A program made the translations under genes and the position numbers. Below the pieces are notes generated by a model. That model did no database searches. It saw nothing but the letters and a program-made list of their open reading frames with translations, and was not told where the DNA came from. From NCBI GenBank assembly GCA_038253125.1, contig JBBSHM010000128.1, forward strand, positions 1 to 5,822: 5,822 nucleotides of DNA, read 5' to 3'. Positions 1 through 5,822 of the stretch are shown in pieces; positions within the stretch are counted from its first letter, which is position 1, and each line of letters starts with the position of its first letter. This stretch comes from JAUJNH01 sp038253125 (GTDB lineage: Bacteria; Actinomycetota; Acidimicrobiia; Acidimicrobiales; JAUJNH01).

Positions 1-1506
1 CAGCATTCGCTCGTCGTCATAGGCCACGAAGTCGACGCTCGGCAGCAGCAGGAGGGCGGCGTCGAGGGCGGTACTGCCGAAGGCTTGCACGAAGGTCCCG
101 GTGCCCTCGTCGTAGCCCTGCGACTCCACCGCCGCCCGGATCTCGTCGCGGGTCTTGCTCCAACGGCGTTCCGGCGCCTTGCGCATGCACTCCTGGGAGA
201 GACGCAGCCCCCGATCCAGCGCGGCCCAGCACATGACCTTGGAGTGCACGAAGTGCTGGGGCCGGCCCCTCATCTCCCACAGCCCGCAGTCGGGCTCCTC
301 CCATCGGTCTGCGGCCACGTCCACCAGGCTGACCAGGAACCGCCAGTAGTCGTCGTCAGGCGAGCTGCCCCGCTGATGCCAGCGCCACGCCAGATCCAAC
401 AACTCCCCGTAGGCGTCGAGCTGGAGCTGATCCGAGGCGGCGTTTCCGGCCCGCACCGGGCGCGATCGCCGGTACCCGTCGAGGTCGAGGGTGAGCTCGG
501 TCAGCCTTCGCTCGCCGCCCAGGCCGTACATGACCTGCAGGTCCTCACCGCTTCCCGCCGCGCTGCGCTCGATGAAGTGGCGGAAACCGTCGGCCTCGGC
601 CGCGAAGCCCAGCGCGGTCAACGACCGCACGGTGAACTGCGAGTCGCGGATCCAGCTGAAGCGGTAGTCCCAGTTGCGCCCGCCGCCCATGCTCTCGGGC
701 AACGAGGTCGTGGCTGCGGCGGCGACCGCACCCGTGGACGCATTGGTCAGGGCCTTGAGCACCAGGGCGGATCGCCCAACGGCGGGCCCGTACGGGCCGC
801 CGAGGCTCACCCGGCTCGACCAGGTGCGCCACCAGCCCAGCGTCTCGTCGACCCGGCGGTCGATCTCGGCCGGATCCTGCGCCTGGGGCTCGCCGGCGTC
901 GAGGGCCTCCGGAGCCATCCACACCATGGACAGCCGGACACGCTGGCCGGCCCGGACGCTGAACACCGCCTCCACGTCGTGGCCGTCCACCGGCGCCAGG
1001 TCGGCGTCGGACCACAGCAGGAGGGCGTCGTTGCCGCCGACGGCGCCGTAGAGCCCCGGTCCGAAGTGGCGGATCCAGGGCTTGACCCCGCCGTAGTCGA
1101 ACCGGGCGGAGATACGGAGCCGCAGCTCCATTCTTCCCCGTACCCCCTCGACCACCCGGAACAGCTGACGGTGCGGATCCGAGGCACCACCCTCGTGGAT
1201 GCTGAACCCGTCGAGCACCCGGGCCTTCCCACCCGGGGAACCGAACTCGGTGGACAGCACCATGGTCTGGCCGACGTAGCCACGGGTGGAGGTGAAGTCT
1301 TCCTCCACGGGCGCGATCGAGCAGAAACCACCCTTCGCTCGGTCAAGCAGACGGCCGAAGAAGCTGCCCGAGTCGAGGCGGGGCATACAGCACCAGTCGA
1401 TGGAGGCCTCCCGCGAGACCAGGGCGGCCGAGTGGCAGTCCCCTATGAGAGCGTAGTCGCCGATAGGCGGGTATGGCTCCGACGCAGCGTCGGATCGGGA
1501 GCTCAC
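1..1506 (-). CDS. Glycoside hydrolase family 15 protein (glucoamylase/trehalase-like), 3' end outside window
   Basis: The frame is open for 502 codons and leaves the window before its stop; relatives are usually about 600 residues or more. Family GH15 enzymes hydrolyse terminal alpha-glucosidic bonds with inversion (glucoamylase, glucodextranase and actinobacterial trehalase). Visible hallmarks are the N-terminal GDYALIGDCHSAALVS (residues 16-31) followed by SIDWCCMPRLDS, the central GGRNWDYRFSWIRD (275-288), and GLWEMRG with Glu411 as likely general acid. The general base lies further C-terminal and is missing here. There is no signal peptide, so a cytoplasmic enzyme is likely. The GTG at 1506 is chosen because it is the only start codon ahead of the N-terminal motif (the next, Met41, lies inside it) and it overlaps the SDR stop in a GTGA. 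No clear Shine-Dalgarno precedes it, which fits translational coupling. Trehalase versus alpha-glucan activity cannot be decided from sequence. Confidence 0.93.
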   Translation of the reverse strand, partial: MSSRSDAASEPYPPIGDYALIGDCHSAALVSREASIDWCCMPRLDSGSFFGRLLDRAKGGFCSIAPVEEDFTSTRGYVGQTMVLSTEFGSPGGKARVLDGFSIHEGGASDPHRQLFRVVEGVRGRMELRLRISARFDYGGVKPWIRHFGPGLYGAVGGNDALLLWSDADLAPVDGHDVEAVFSVRAGQRVRLSMVWMAPEALDAGEPQAQDPAEIDRRVDETLGWWRTWSSRVSLGGPYGPAVGRSALVLKALTNASTGAVAAAATTSLPESMGGGRNWDYRFSWIRDSQFTVRSLTALGFAAEADGFRHFIERSAAGSGEDLQVMYGLGGERRLTELTLDLDGYRRSRPVRAGNAASDQLQLDAYGELLDLAWRWHQRGSSPDDDYWRFLVSLVDVAADRWEEPDCGLWEMRGRPQHFVHSKVMCWAALDRGLRLSQECMRKAPERRWSKTRDEIRAAVESQGYDEGTGTFVQAFGSTALDAALLLLPSVDFVAYDDERML

Positions 1507-2504
1507 CGGGCCGGGCCAGCCCGTCGTCTCCAGGCGGCGGCCGCGGCAGCGGCTGCGCCGGCCGCGTAGACCGCCCGACGGTGGCTGGTGGCCCACCACT
1601 GCGGGCTGCTGGCATGCGAACGGCTGTCGAACACGCCATGGGCGCCGTAGTCCACCGCCTGGTCGGCGGGATCCCAGAGGTTGGCCGGGCGGTTGGGATC
1701 GACCGGTTCGGCCGACTGCTGGCTCTTGAAGCCGGTGGCCCCGAGGTAGCGGTCGAGCAGCCCCGGCGCCACGCTGTTGGCGATCAGGGTGGCCGCCGTG
1801 GTGGCCCCCACCCAGTACTCCCGCCGGTCCGGGTGCTGGGCGGCATGGAGGATCGCCCGGGCGGGAACCTCGGGCTGGTAGATGGGCGGGACGGGCTGGG
1901 GATGGCGGGGCAGGCGGGACAGGACCCAGGAGAACTGCGGGGTGTTCACCGCCGGCAGCTGCACCATCGTTACCCTGACGTTGCTCTTCTCGTGGAGGAG
2001 CTCGCAGCGCAGCGCCTCGTTGAACCCCTGGATGGCGTGCTTGGCCCCGCAGTAGGCGGTCTGCAGGGGGATGCCGCGGTAGGCCAGGGCGGACCCGACC
2101 TGGACGATCGTGCCCCGGTCCCGGGGCTTCATCCGCTTCAGCGCCGCCATCGTCCCGTAGACGTAGCCTAGGTAGGACACCTCGGTGACCCGGCGGTACT
2201 CCTGCGCGCCGATCTCCCAGAAGGGGGCGAACACCGCAGTGAAGGCGTCGTTGACCCAGACGTCGATCTCGCCCAGCTCGGCCTCCGTCCGCTCCGCCGC
2301 GGCCTCCACGGCACCGGCGTCGGCCACGTCGGTGGGCAGGAGCAGAGCGCGGCGTCCCTCGGCCTCAACGTCCTTCATCGCCGCCTCCAGCCCGGCCTGG
2401 CCTCGGGCCAGCAGGGCCACGTCGTAGCCCTGTTCGGCGAAGAGCCGGACGGTCGCCCGGCCTACTCCGCCCGACGCCCCTGTCACGACGACAACTCTGC
2501 CCAT
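1503..2504 (-). CDS. SDR family NAD(P)-dependent oxidoreductase with Ala-rich C-terminal tail
   Basis: A complete 333-residue short-chain dehydrogenase/reductase. The Rossmann cofactor loop is TGASGGVGRA (residues 8-17), with Asp59 in TDV as the adenine contact. The family NNAG motif appears as NDAF (85-88). The catalytic residues are Ser138 (VGSALAY), Tyr151 and Lys155 (YCGAK). The helix-4 Asn position reads EVSYLG, so Ser replaces Asn; from memory, Thr or Ser occurs here in an actinobacterial SDR subgroup that also shares QLPAVNTPQF and PVPPIYQPEV. About 80 residues follow the core, ending in an alanine-rich hydrophobic stretch (311-324) and then WRRR, which could be a weak membrane anchor. 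The ATG at 2504 sits directly before the cofactor motif, with GGGAGG (2517-2522) 12 nt upstream. Its TGA overlaps the GH15 start by 4 nt. Substrate unknown. Confidence 0.95.
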   Translation of the reverse strand: MGRVVVVTGASGGVGRATVRLFAEQGYDVALLARGQAGLEAAMKDVEAEGRRALLLPTDVADAGAVEAAAERTEAELGEIDVWVNDAFTAVFAPFWEIGAQEYRRVTEVSYLGYVYGTMAALKRMKPRDRGTIVQVGSALAYRGIPLQTAYCGAKHAIQGFNEALRCELLHEKSNVRVTMVQLPAVNTPQFSWVLSRLPRHPQPVPPIYQPEVPARAILHAAQHPDRREYWVGATTAATLIANSVAPGLLDRYLGATGFKSQQSAEPVDPNRPANLWDPADQAVDYGAHGVFDSRSHASSPQWWATSHRRAVYAAGAAAAAAAAWRRRAGPAR

Positions 2505-2516
2505 GGGTTTGCACTT

Positions 2517-2538
2517 CCTCCCGCCGACTAGATCGGCG
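2517..2538 (-). promoter_or_regulatory. SDR ribosome binding site flanked by a small hairpin
   Basis: On the minus strand GGGAGG (2522-2517) is a good Shine-Dalgarno for the ATG at 2504, though the 12-nt spacing is long. Directly upstream is a perfect 6-bp inverted repeat, CGCCGA/TCGGCG (2522-2527 and 2533-2538), with a 5-nt loop. The stem touches the first base of the Shine-Dalgarno. No U-run follows, so this is not a classical terminator. It could modulate SDR translation, or be a chance repeat in GC-rich DNA. The binding site is well supported; a role for the hairpin is not. Confidence 0.4.
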
Positions 2539-2716
2539 AGCTCGTCCTGTCAATCTTCGTTCGGGCCTTCGATGATCCGCCCGGTGCGGACCTCGTCTCG
2601 GCCGGCGTCTGGCCATTGCCGCTGCGGCCGTACCCGTACTGCGCCGCCACGGTAACCTCCGGAAGGACGAGGGCGGTGTCAGCATCCGTCGACGCTCGGT
2701 TCCCATAGCCGCTCAC
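2528..2716 (-). CDS. Possible small ORF, 62 codons, between DUF2254 and SDR
   Basis: A GTG at 2716 overlaps the DUF2254 stop in a GTGA, and the frame runs to TAG at 2528, about 23 nt before the SDR start. GAGGGG lies a few bases upstream of the GTG and could act as a Shine-Dalgarno. A hand count gives G/C at about 81% of third codon positions against about 57% and 63% at first and second positions, which leans towards coding. The protein would be hydrophilic, rich in Gly, Ser, Thr and Ala, without cysteine, membrane segment or known motif. A GTGA overlap arises automatically whenever a final codon ending in G precedes TGA, so it is weak evidence. The alternative is an untranslated 208-nt spacer. 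Confidence 0.22.
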   Translation of the reverse strand: MSGYGNRASTDADTALVLPEVTVAAQYGYGRSGNGQTPAETRSAPGGSSKARTKIDRTSSPI

Positions 2717-4014
2717 CGCTTCCGCCCCTCGGTCGGGTCGAATCGCTTGCTGTGGGCGCGACGAACACGCTCGACGTCAGCCGGCAACACGTCGGCGGCC
2801 TCGCAGCCGGCGACGACCAGCCCCGCCTGGGTCACCAACAGGGCGGCTTGGGAGGTGCGGCCGGCGACCGTCAACGATTCGTGGAGGAGCGCCATCGCCT
2901 CCAGCATGTATATGCAGACCGCGGGCTGGCCGGATGCGACCACGCGCATCTCGTCGAAGGCGAGTGCGACCACGTCATGGTGGGTGTACTGCTCGAGGAT
3001 GACCCGTCGCCCGTCATCGTCGGCTCGTACCGCAGGCGGGGGGTTGCGGCGCAGGAGCTCGGCGAGGACGGCGGCGATGTGGAAGATGGCGTCCTGGGCT
3101 GTCGTCGGGTCGTTCACGCCGGGCGAGAGCGCCTTGAGGGCAACGTCGACGAGCTGGCGCAGCCCGTAGGGCGCGTCCTGCTGCATCGTCCTGGAGGCGC
3201 CGATGACGACGGCGCCGAAGATCCGGCGTTCGGTCGCCCGGGGATCCTCCGGCGGTGGCACGATGGTGCAGATCGGGGCGCCGACCACCGCGTAGCGGCC
3301 GGGGCGGGCCGCCACGCCGATCACTCCGCCCGGTGTCGCGCAGCCCAATATCGCTACCGCATCGATCTGCTGGACCCAGCCGGTCCGGTCGAAGCGCACT
3401 ACATGGGCCGGCCGTTCGTCGGGCGGGGCCGCCGGCATCGGTGGCGCATGGAGCGGCCATTCACGGCGAATGTGAGCGAGCGTCTCGGTGCTCACCCGCT
3501 CCAGGATCTCGCTGACGTCCATTGTGTGTGCGCTGTGGTTGATGAAGGCGATGAGGCCGAGGATGGCGGTCACACCCAGGAGAACCGCAAAGGCCACCGA
3601 CAGGTTGGGAATCACCGGCGTGCCGTCCTGTTCGAGTGGGGAGCGAACGGCGCGAAGAACAACCAGGCAGAAGACGAAAGTGCCGACGACGAGGCCCATG
3701 ACGCGCCTGTTGAACGGGTCCCGGAAAAGGGTATGGACGACACGCGGCGAGTATTGGCTGGAGGTGAGCTGGATGGTCAGCAGCGACACGGAGAAGGCGA
3801 TCCCGGCAAAGGTGATGGTGGCGGCGGCCACGGTGCTCAGCACGGCCCGGGCGCTCTGGACGGTGGAGGCCATGCCGAGGGGAAGGCTGGCGTAATCCAG
3901 GTCGAGGCGGCTGTCGGTGAGGATGCCGATCTCGGCCACGATGACGGCGGCCACCACCGACGCCATCGGCACGAAGAAGAGGCTGGTGCGCAGCCGTTCG
4001 GTCAGCAAGTTCAT
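2713..4014 (-). CDS. DUF2254 family integral membrane protein
   Basis: A complete 433-residue protein, about the usual length for DUF2254. Four predicted N-terminal membrane helices lie at about residues 12-32, 57-81, 105-123 and 138-160, followed by a soluble C-terminal domain of about 270 residues. Family hallmarks are TSSQYSPR after helix 2 (84-91), FINHSAHTMDVS at the end of helix 4 (157-168), and RTMQQD...YGLRQLVDVALKALSPGVNDP (275-303). The biochemical role of the family is not established, so no function is assigned. The start is uncertain: ATG 4014 gives the tidiest N-terminus (MNLLTERLRTSLFF), but ATG 4035 and GTG 4026 are in frame and none has a convincing Shine-Dalgarno. The frame stays open upstream to 4614, but that part overlaps the YihY coding frame and gives low-complexity Arg/Gly/Pro sequence, so it is not coding. 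A strong hairpin sits just before the start. Confidence 0.92.
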   Translation of the reverse strand: MNLLTERLRTSLFFVPMASVVAAVIVAEIGILTDSRLDLDYASLPLGMASTVQSARAVLSTVAAATITFAGIAFSVSLLTIQLTSSQYSPRVVHTLFRDPFNRRVMGLVVGTFVFCLVVLRAVRSPLEQDGTPVIPNLSVAFAVLLGVTAILGLIAFINHSAHTMDVSEILERVSTETLAHIRREWPLHAPPMPAAPPDERPAHVVRFDRTGWVQQIDAVAILGCATPGGVIGVAARPGRYAVVGAPICTIVPPPEDPRATERRIFGAVVIGASRTMQQDAPYGLRQLVDVALKALSPGVNDPTTAQDAIFHIAAVLAELLRRNPPPAVRADDDGRRVILEQYTHHDVVALAFDEMRVVASGQPAVCIYMLEAMALLHESLTVAGRTSQAALLVTQAGLVVAGCEAADVLPADVERVRRAHSKRFDPTEGRKR

Positions 4015-4039
4015 ACGGATGCGCACGGGGGCCATTCTG

Positions 4040-4069
4040 CACCGGCGCCGCGGTCTCGCGGCGCCGGTG
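4040..4069 (-). terminator. Perfect 13-bp-stem hairpin, putative terminator after YihY
   Basis: CACCGGCGCCGCG (4040-4052) and its exact reverse complement (4057-4069) flank a 4-nt loop. The element starts 10 nt after the YihY stop and ends 4 nt before the in-frame ATG at 4035 (25 nt before ATG 4014). Neither strand has a T-run after the stem, so it is not a canonical intrinsic terminator. U-tract-less hairpins are proposed to terminate in high-GC actinobacteria. Alternatively it controls DUF2254 translation or mRNA stability, since it lies where a ribosome binding site would be expected. The structure is plain; its role is inferred. Confidence 0.55.
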
Positions 4070-4688
4070 TGAACGGCGGTCAGTCGGGACGAGGCCGGTT
4101 GAGCACGGCGTTGAGCTCTCCGCCCATCAGCATCCCGAGACCGAGCAGGTAGATCCAGACGAGCAGGATGAGCGACCCGCCGAGGACACCGAACACCTGG
4201 TTGGTCGACGCCACCGCCAATCCGAGATGCAGGCCAAAGGAGGCCACGATCCACCACGCGGTGGTGAGCCCGGCGCCGGCGGCATCGGTGCGCCATGGGG
4301 TCTGGTGGTTGGGCGCGACGTGCAGCACCGCGGCCGCCCACAAGAAGGCCACGATCAGCAGGAGGGGCACTCGGACCCATGCCCATGCCGTGGCGAAGGC
4401 GCCACCCACCCCCACGGCGCCGGCAACCGACCCGCCGGCGCCGAGGAGGGGTCCGACCACGAGCGTCACCAGCATGATCGCACCGGTGAGGACCGTGCCG
4501 AGCGCTAGGCCCAATGCCATCGCCTGGCGTCGCAGCCAGCTCCTCTGGTCGGCGACGCCGTACACCTGGCCCAGGGCCCGCACCAGAGCGGCGAATCCCC
4601 GCCCCGTCGACCACACCGCAGCCAAGGCGCTGGCGGTGAGCAGGCCGGTCTGCTTCTCGGCGGACAGCCGGCGGACCGCATCGATCGT

Positions 4689-4695
4689 CCCCGGG
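4689..4695 (-). other. Frameshift site in YihY at a CCCGGGG run
   Basis: Upstream the coding frame reads VLTSDSRG; immediately after the G-run the homologous continuation GTIDAVRRL is in the -1 frame. One extra G in the GGGG run would join them as SDSRGTIDAVRRL without a break. The sequence is not a typical X XXY YYZ slippery heptamer in the incoming frame, so programmed -1 frameshifting is unlikely. A real one-base deletion or a homopolymer sequencing error are the main explanations. Confidence 0.75.
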
Positions 4696-4858
4696 AGTCG
4701 CTGGTGAGCACCCGCTGTAACGCGCGGAGCACGCGGCTCTCTGCCTCTTGGGCCACGGTGTGGCCGAGGATCGACCCCAGAAAGCCGAGGGCCAGTGCCA
4801 TCACCAGCAAGGCTGGGAACACACTGAGGATCACGAAGAAAGCCGCCTCCGCCCCAAG

Positions 4859-4863
4859 CCGGG
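4859..4863 (-). other. Probable second, compensating frameshift site in YihY at CCCGG
   Basis: The frame reading RALVRKARADRIP up to 4860 would continue as AWGGGGFLRD, which is not family-like. The next frame gives LGAEAAFFVILSVF from 4858, matching the conserved start of YihY helix 1. Either one extra base or two missing bases in the CCCGG run would explain this. The frame before this site equals the frame after 4689, so the two events offset each other. The call depends on the short N-terminal piece being real. Confidence 0.5.
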
Positions 4864-5077
4864 ATCCGGTCAGCGCGAGCCTTCCTGACGAGCGCGCGCA
4901 GCCCCGGCCGGCGTCGTTTTGCGGCGCGTCCCGGGCCGCCGTACCAGCGCGCCGACGGGCGTGGGCATCAGCCGACGGAGGTACCTCACGAGAGCTACCT
5001 GCCCCGCTCGACGATCACGCCAAGAGCGACCGCGATAGGCAATCTCCACCGTCTGCCGGTACCGGCGGGTGCGGATC

Positions 5078-5822
5078 TCACAGTGGTTCCACCGAGGCCG
5101 ATGCCGCCGCCATCTCGCGCTGATAACTCGGCAGGGCGAGGAGCAGCAGCAGGCCGTTGGCGACGAGCGCTGGGAGCATGACGAAGAACGTGAGTCGCAG
5201 ACCCTCTTCCCCTCCGCCACCGAGATGGGTGGAAAGCGTCCCGAACACGAGGGGTGCCAAGGATCCCACCCCGGTGTCGACGACGTTCCTCACGGCCTCC
5301 GCTCGTCCCCGCAGTTGCGGATGCACGACGTCGAGGCGTACGGCATCGAGCACCGGATTGGCGGCGCTCACACCCGCGGCGCCGAGCGCCAATAATGGCG
5401 CGGCGACGACCAGCGAGTGGGTCAGGCCCGCCGGCAACAGGACCAGCCCCCCCACGCTGAAGCCGACCGCCGCCGTGACCAGGCGTCCACCCGGATGGCC
5501 GCGGCGTTGGAGCGCGTCGCCGAGGCGGCCGCCGACGACCACGCCGACCAGCGCACCCAGCCCGATGACGATTACGCCGAGGTCGGCGGTCAGCGTCGTG
5601 ATCCGGTACTGGTTCACGACGAACACGATGGCGAAGATCTCGACACCGACGAAGAAGAAGTTCCCGACCGTCGTGGCCACAAGGAAGATGACATTCGTGC
5701 GTATCGACAGGAGGTAGCGAACCGCGCTCCACAGCGCCAGGTCGGCCTGGTCACCGTCGAGATCCAGGCGCGTATCGGCAACGACCGCCGTACTGGCGCC
5801 ATCCGGATCCGGCCCGGTTGCG
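5078..5822 (-). CDS. MFS transporter, C-terminal half (5' end outside window)
   Basis: The last 247 residues of a major facilitator superfamily permease. They begin in the cytoplasmic loop between helices 6 and 7, which is Asp-rich (DLDGDQADLALWSAVRYL), followed by six hydrophobic segments at about residues 43-70, 81-100, 114-131, 136-158, 179-199 and 208-231. The loop after the second segment, GGRLGDALQRRG (97-108), resembles the repeated MFS motif A. ARLD-like VRLDVVHPQLRGRAEAVRNVV precedes the fifth segment. The protein ends in a short hydrophilic tail and TGA at 5078. Substrate cannot be inferred; a drug or metabolite exporter is a generic guess. The start and N-terminal six helices are beyond the right edge. 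The 109 nt to ATG 4968 hold no hairpin or promoter that I can defend, so co-transcription with YihY is possible. Confidence 0.9.
   Translation of the reverse strand, partial: ATGPDPDGASTAVVADTRLDLDGDQADLALWSAVRYLLSIRTNVIFLVATTVGNFFFVGVEIFAIVFVVNQYRITTLTADLGVIVIGLGALVGVVVGGRLGDALQRRGHPGGRLVTAAVGFSVGGLVLLPAGLTHSLVVAAPLLALGAAGVSAANPVLDAVRLDVVHPQLRGRAEAVRNVVDTGVGSLAPLVFGTLSTHLGGGGEEGLRLTFFVMLPALVANGLLLLLALPSYQREMAAASASVEPL

Larger units (their letters stand above)
4080..4968 (-). pseudogene. YihY/BrkB family (YhjD/YihY/BrkB) membrane protein, frameshifted
   Basis: Three stretches in two frames together spell one YihY-like protein. An N-terminal piece reading LRALVRKARADRIP (4901-4860) is followed, one frame over, by LGAEAAFFVILSVFPALL and first-helix sequence to QRVLTSDSRG (4858-4693). 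The original frame then resumes with GTIDAVRRLSAEKQTG and continues to the stop at 4080. The C-terminal part has several hydrophobic helices and the hallmark LLVWIYLLGLGMLMGGELNA. Homologues are typically about 280-300 residues inner-membrane proteins of poorly defined function, linked to envelope integrity. No ATG, GTG or TTG precedes the N-terminal piece in its own frame; ATG 4968 and GTG 4989 lie in the third frame, so the 5' boundary is tentative. The longest undisturbed piece, 4080-4625 from a TTG, would lack the first helix. A rare TTA codon occurs at 4718-4720. This is either a decayed gene or a locus with indel errors; family assignment is firm. Confidence 0.78.

Noticed and set aside
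85..1569. A 494-codon plus-strand open frame opposite GH15.
   Set aside because: It is codon-aligned with the antisense of a well-conserved GH15 protein, and its translation is low-complexity with no recognisable motif. Such mirror frames are expected in GC-rich genes.
2527..2553. Minus-strand TTGACA (2548-2553) with a weak TCTAGT (2527-2532) as a possible SDR promoter.
   Set aside because: The spacer is only 15 nt, the -10 matches four of six positions, and initiation there would fall at or inside the Shine-Dalgarno. Likely a chance match.
2752..4152. A 466-codon plus-strand open frame opposite DUF2254.
   Set aside because: Its translation is rich in Gly, Asp, His and Arg with no domain signature, while the minus strand carries clear DUF2254 motifs.
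4015..4614. A 200-codon N-terminal extension of the DUF2254 frame.
   Set aside because: It overlaps the YihY C-terminal coding region in another frame, crosses the hairpin, and has Arg/Gly/Pro-rich sequence unlike the family.
4689..4695. Programmed -1 ribosomal frameshifting as the explanation for the YihY break.
   Set aside because: The incoming frame reads TCC CGG GGA, which does not form an X XXY YYZ slippery site, and a second, offsetting break upstream points to mutation or sequencing error.
4995..5081. A 28-codon ORF starting at a GTG that overlaps the MFS stop.
   Set aside because: A GTGA arises whenever the last codon ends in G before TGA. The ORF is very short, lacks a ribosome binding site and has no recognisable features.

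Overview
The window is GC-rich (roughly two thirds G+C) with codons that mostly end in G or C. Its protein families point to an actinobacterium, possibly an uncultured Acidimicrobiia-like lineage. That placement is inferred from composition and family style; there is no marker gene here. Every supported gene lies on the minus strand, so transcription runs from high to low coordinates.

In transcription order: (1) 5822-5078, the C-terminal half of an MFS transporter, cut by the window edge. (2) About 4968-4080, a YihY/BrkB-family membrane protein whose coding information is split between reading frames. (3) 4069-4040, a perfect 13-bp-stem hairpin in the 65-nt gap between YihY and the next gene. 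(4) 4014-2713, a complete DUF2254 membrane protein. (5) 2712-2505, a 208-nt gap with an uncertain 62-codon ORF and a small hairpin beside the next ribosome binding site. (6) 2504-1503, a complete short-chain dehydrogenase/reductase. (7) 1506-1, a GH15 glucoamylase/trehalase-like enzyme that starts at GTG, overlaps the SDR stop by 4 nt and runs off the left edge before its C-terminus.

The SDR and GH15 genes are almost certainly co-transcribed and probably translationally coupled. The three upstream genes all encode integral membrane proteins. The hairpin at 4040-4069 may separate an upstream transcript (MFS-YihY) from a downstream one (DUF2254-SDR-GH15). No common pathway can be read from the sequence: GH15 acts on alpha-glucosidic sugars, the SDR substrate is unknown, and DUF2254 and YihY have no settled biochemical role.

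I found no RNA gene, mobile element, CRISPR array, attachment site or clear new system. The most notable observation is the damaged YihY gene: its middle segment is in a different frame from the segments on either side, while the other genes are intact over the parts visible here.
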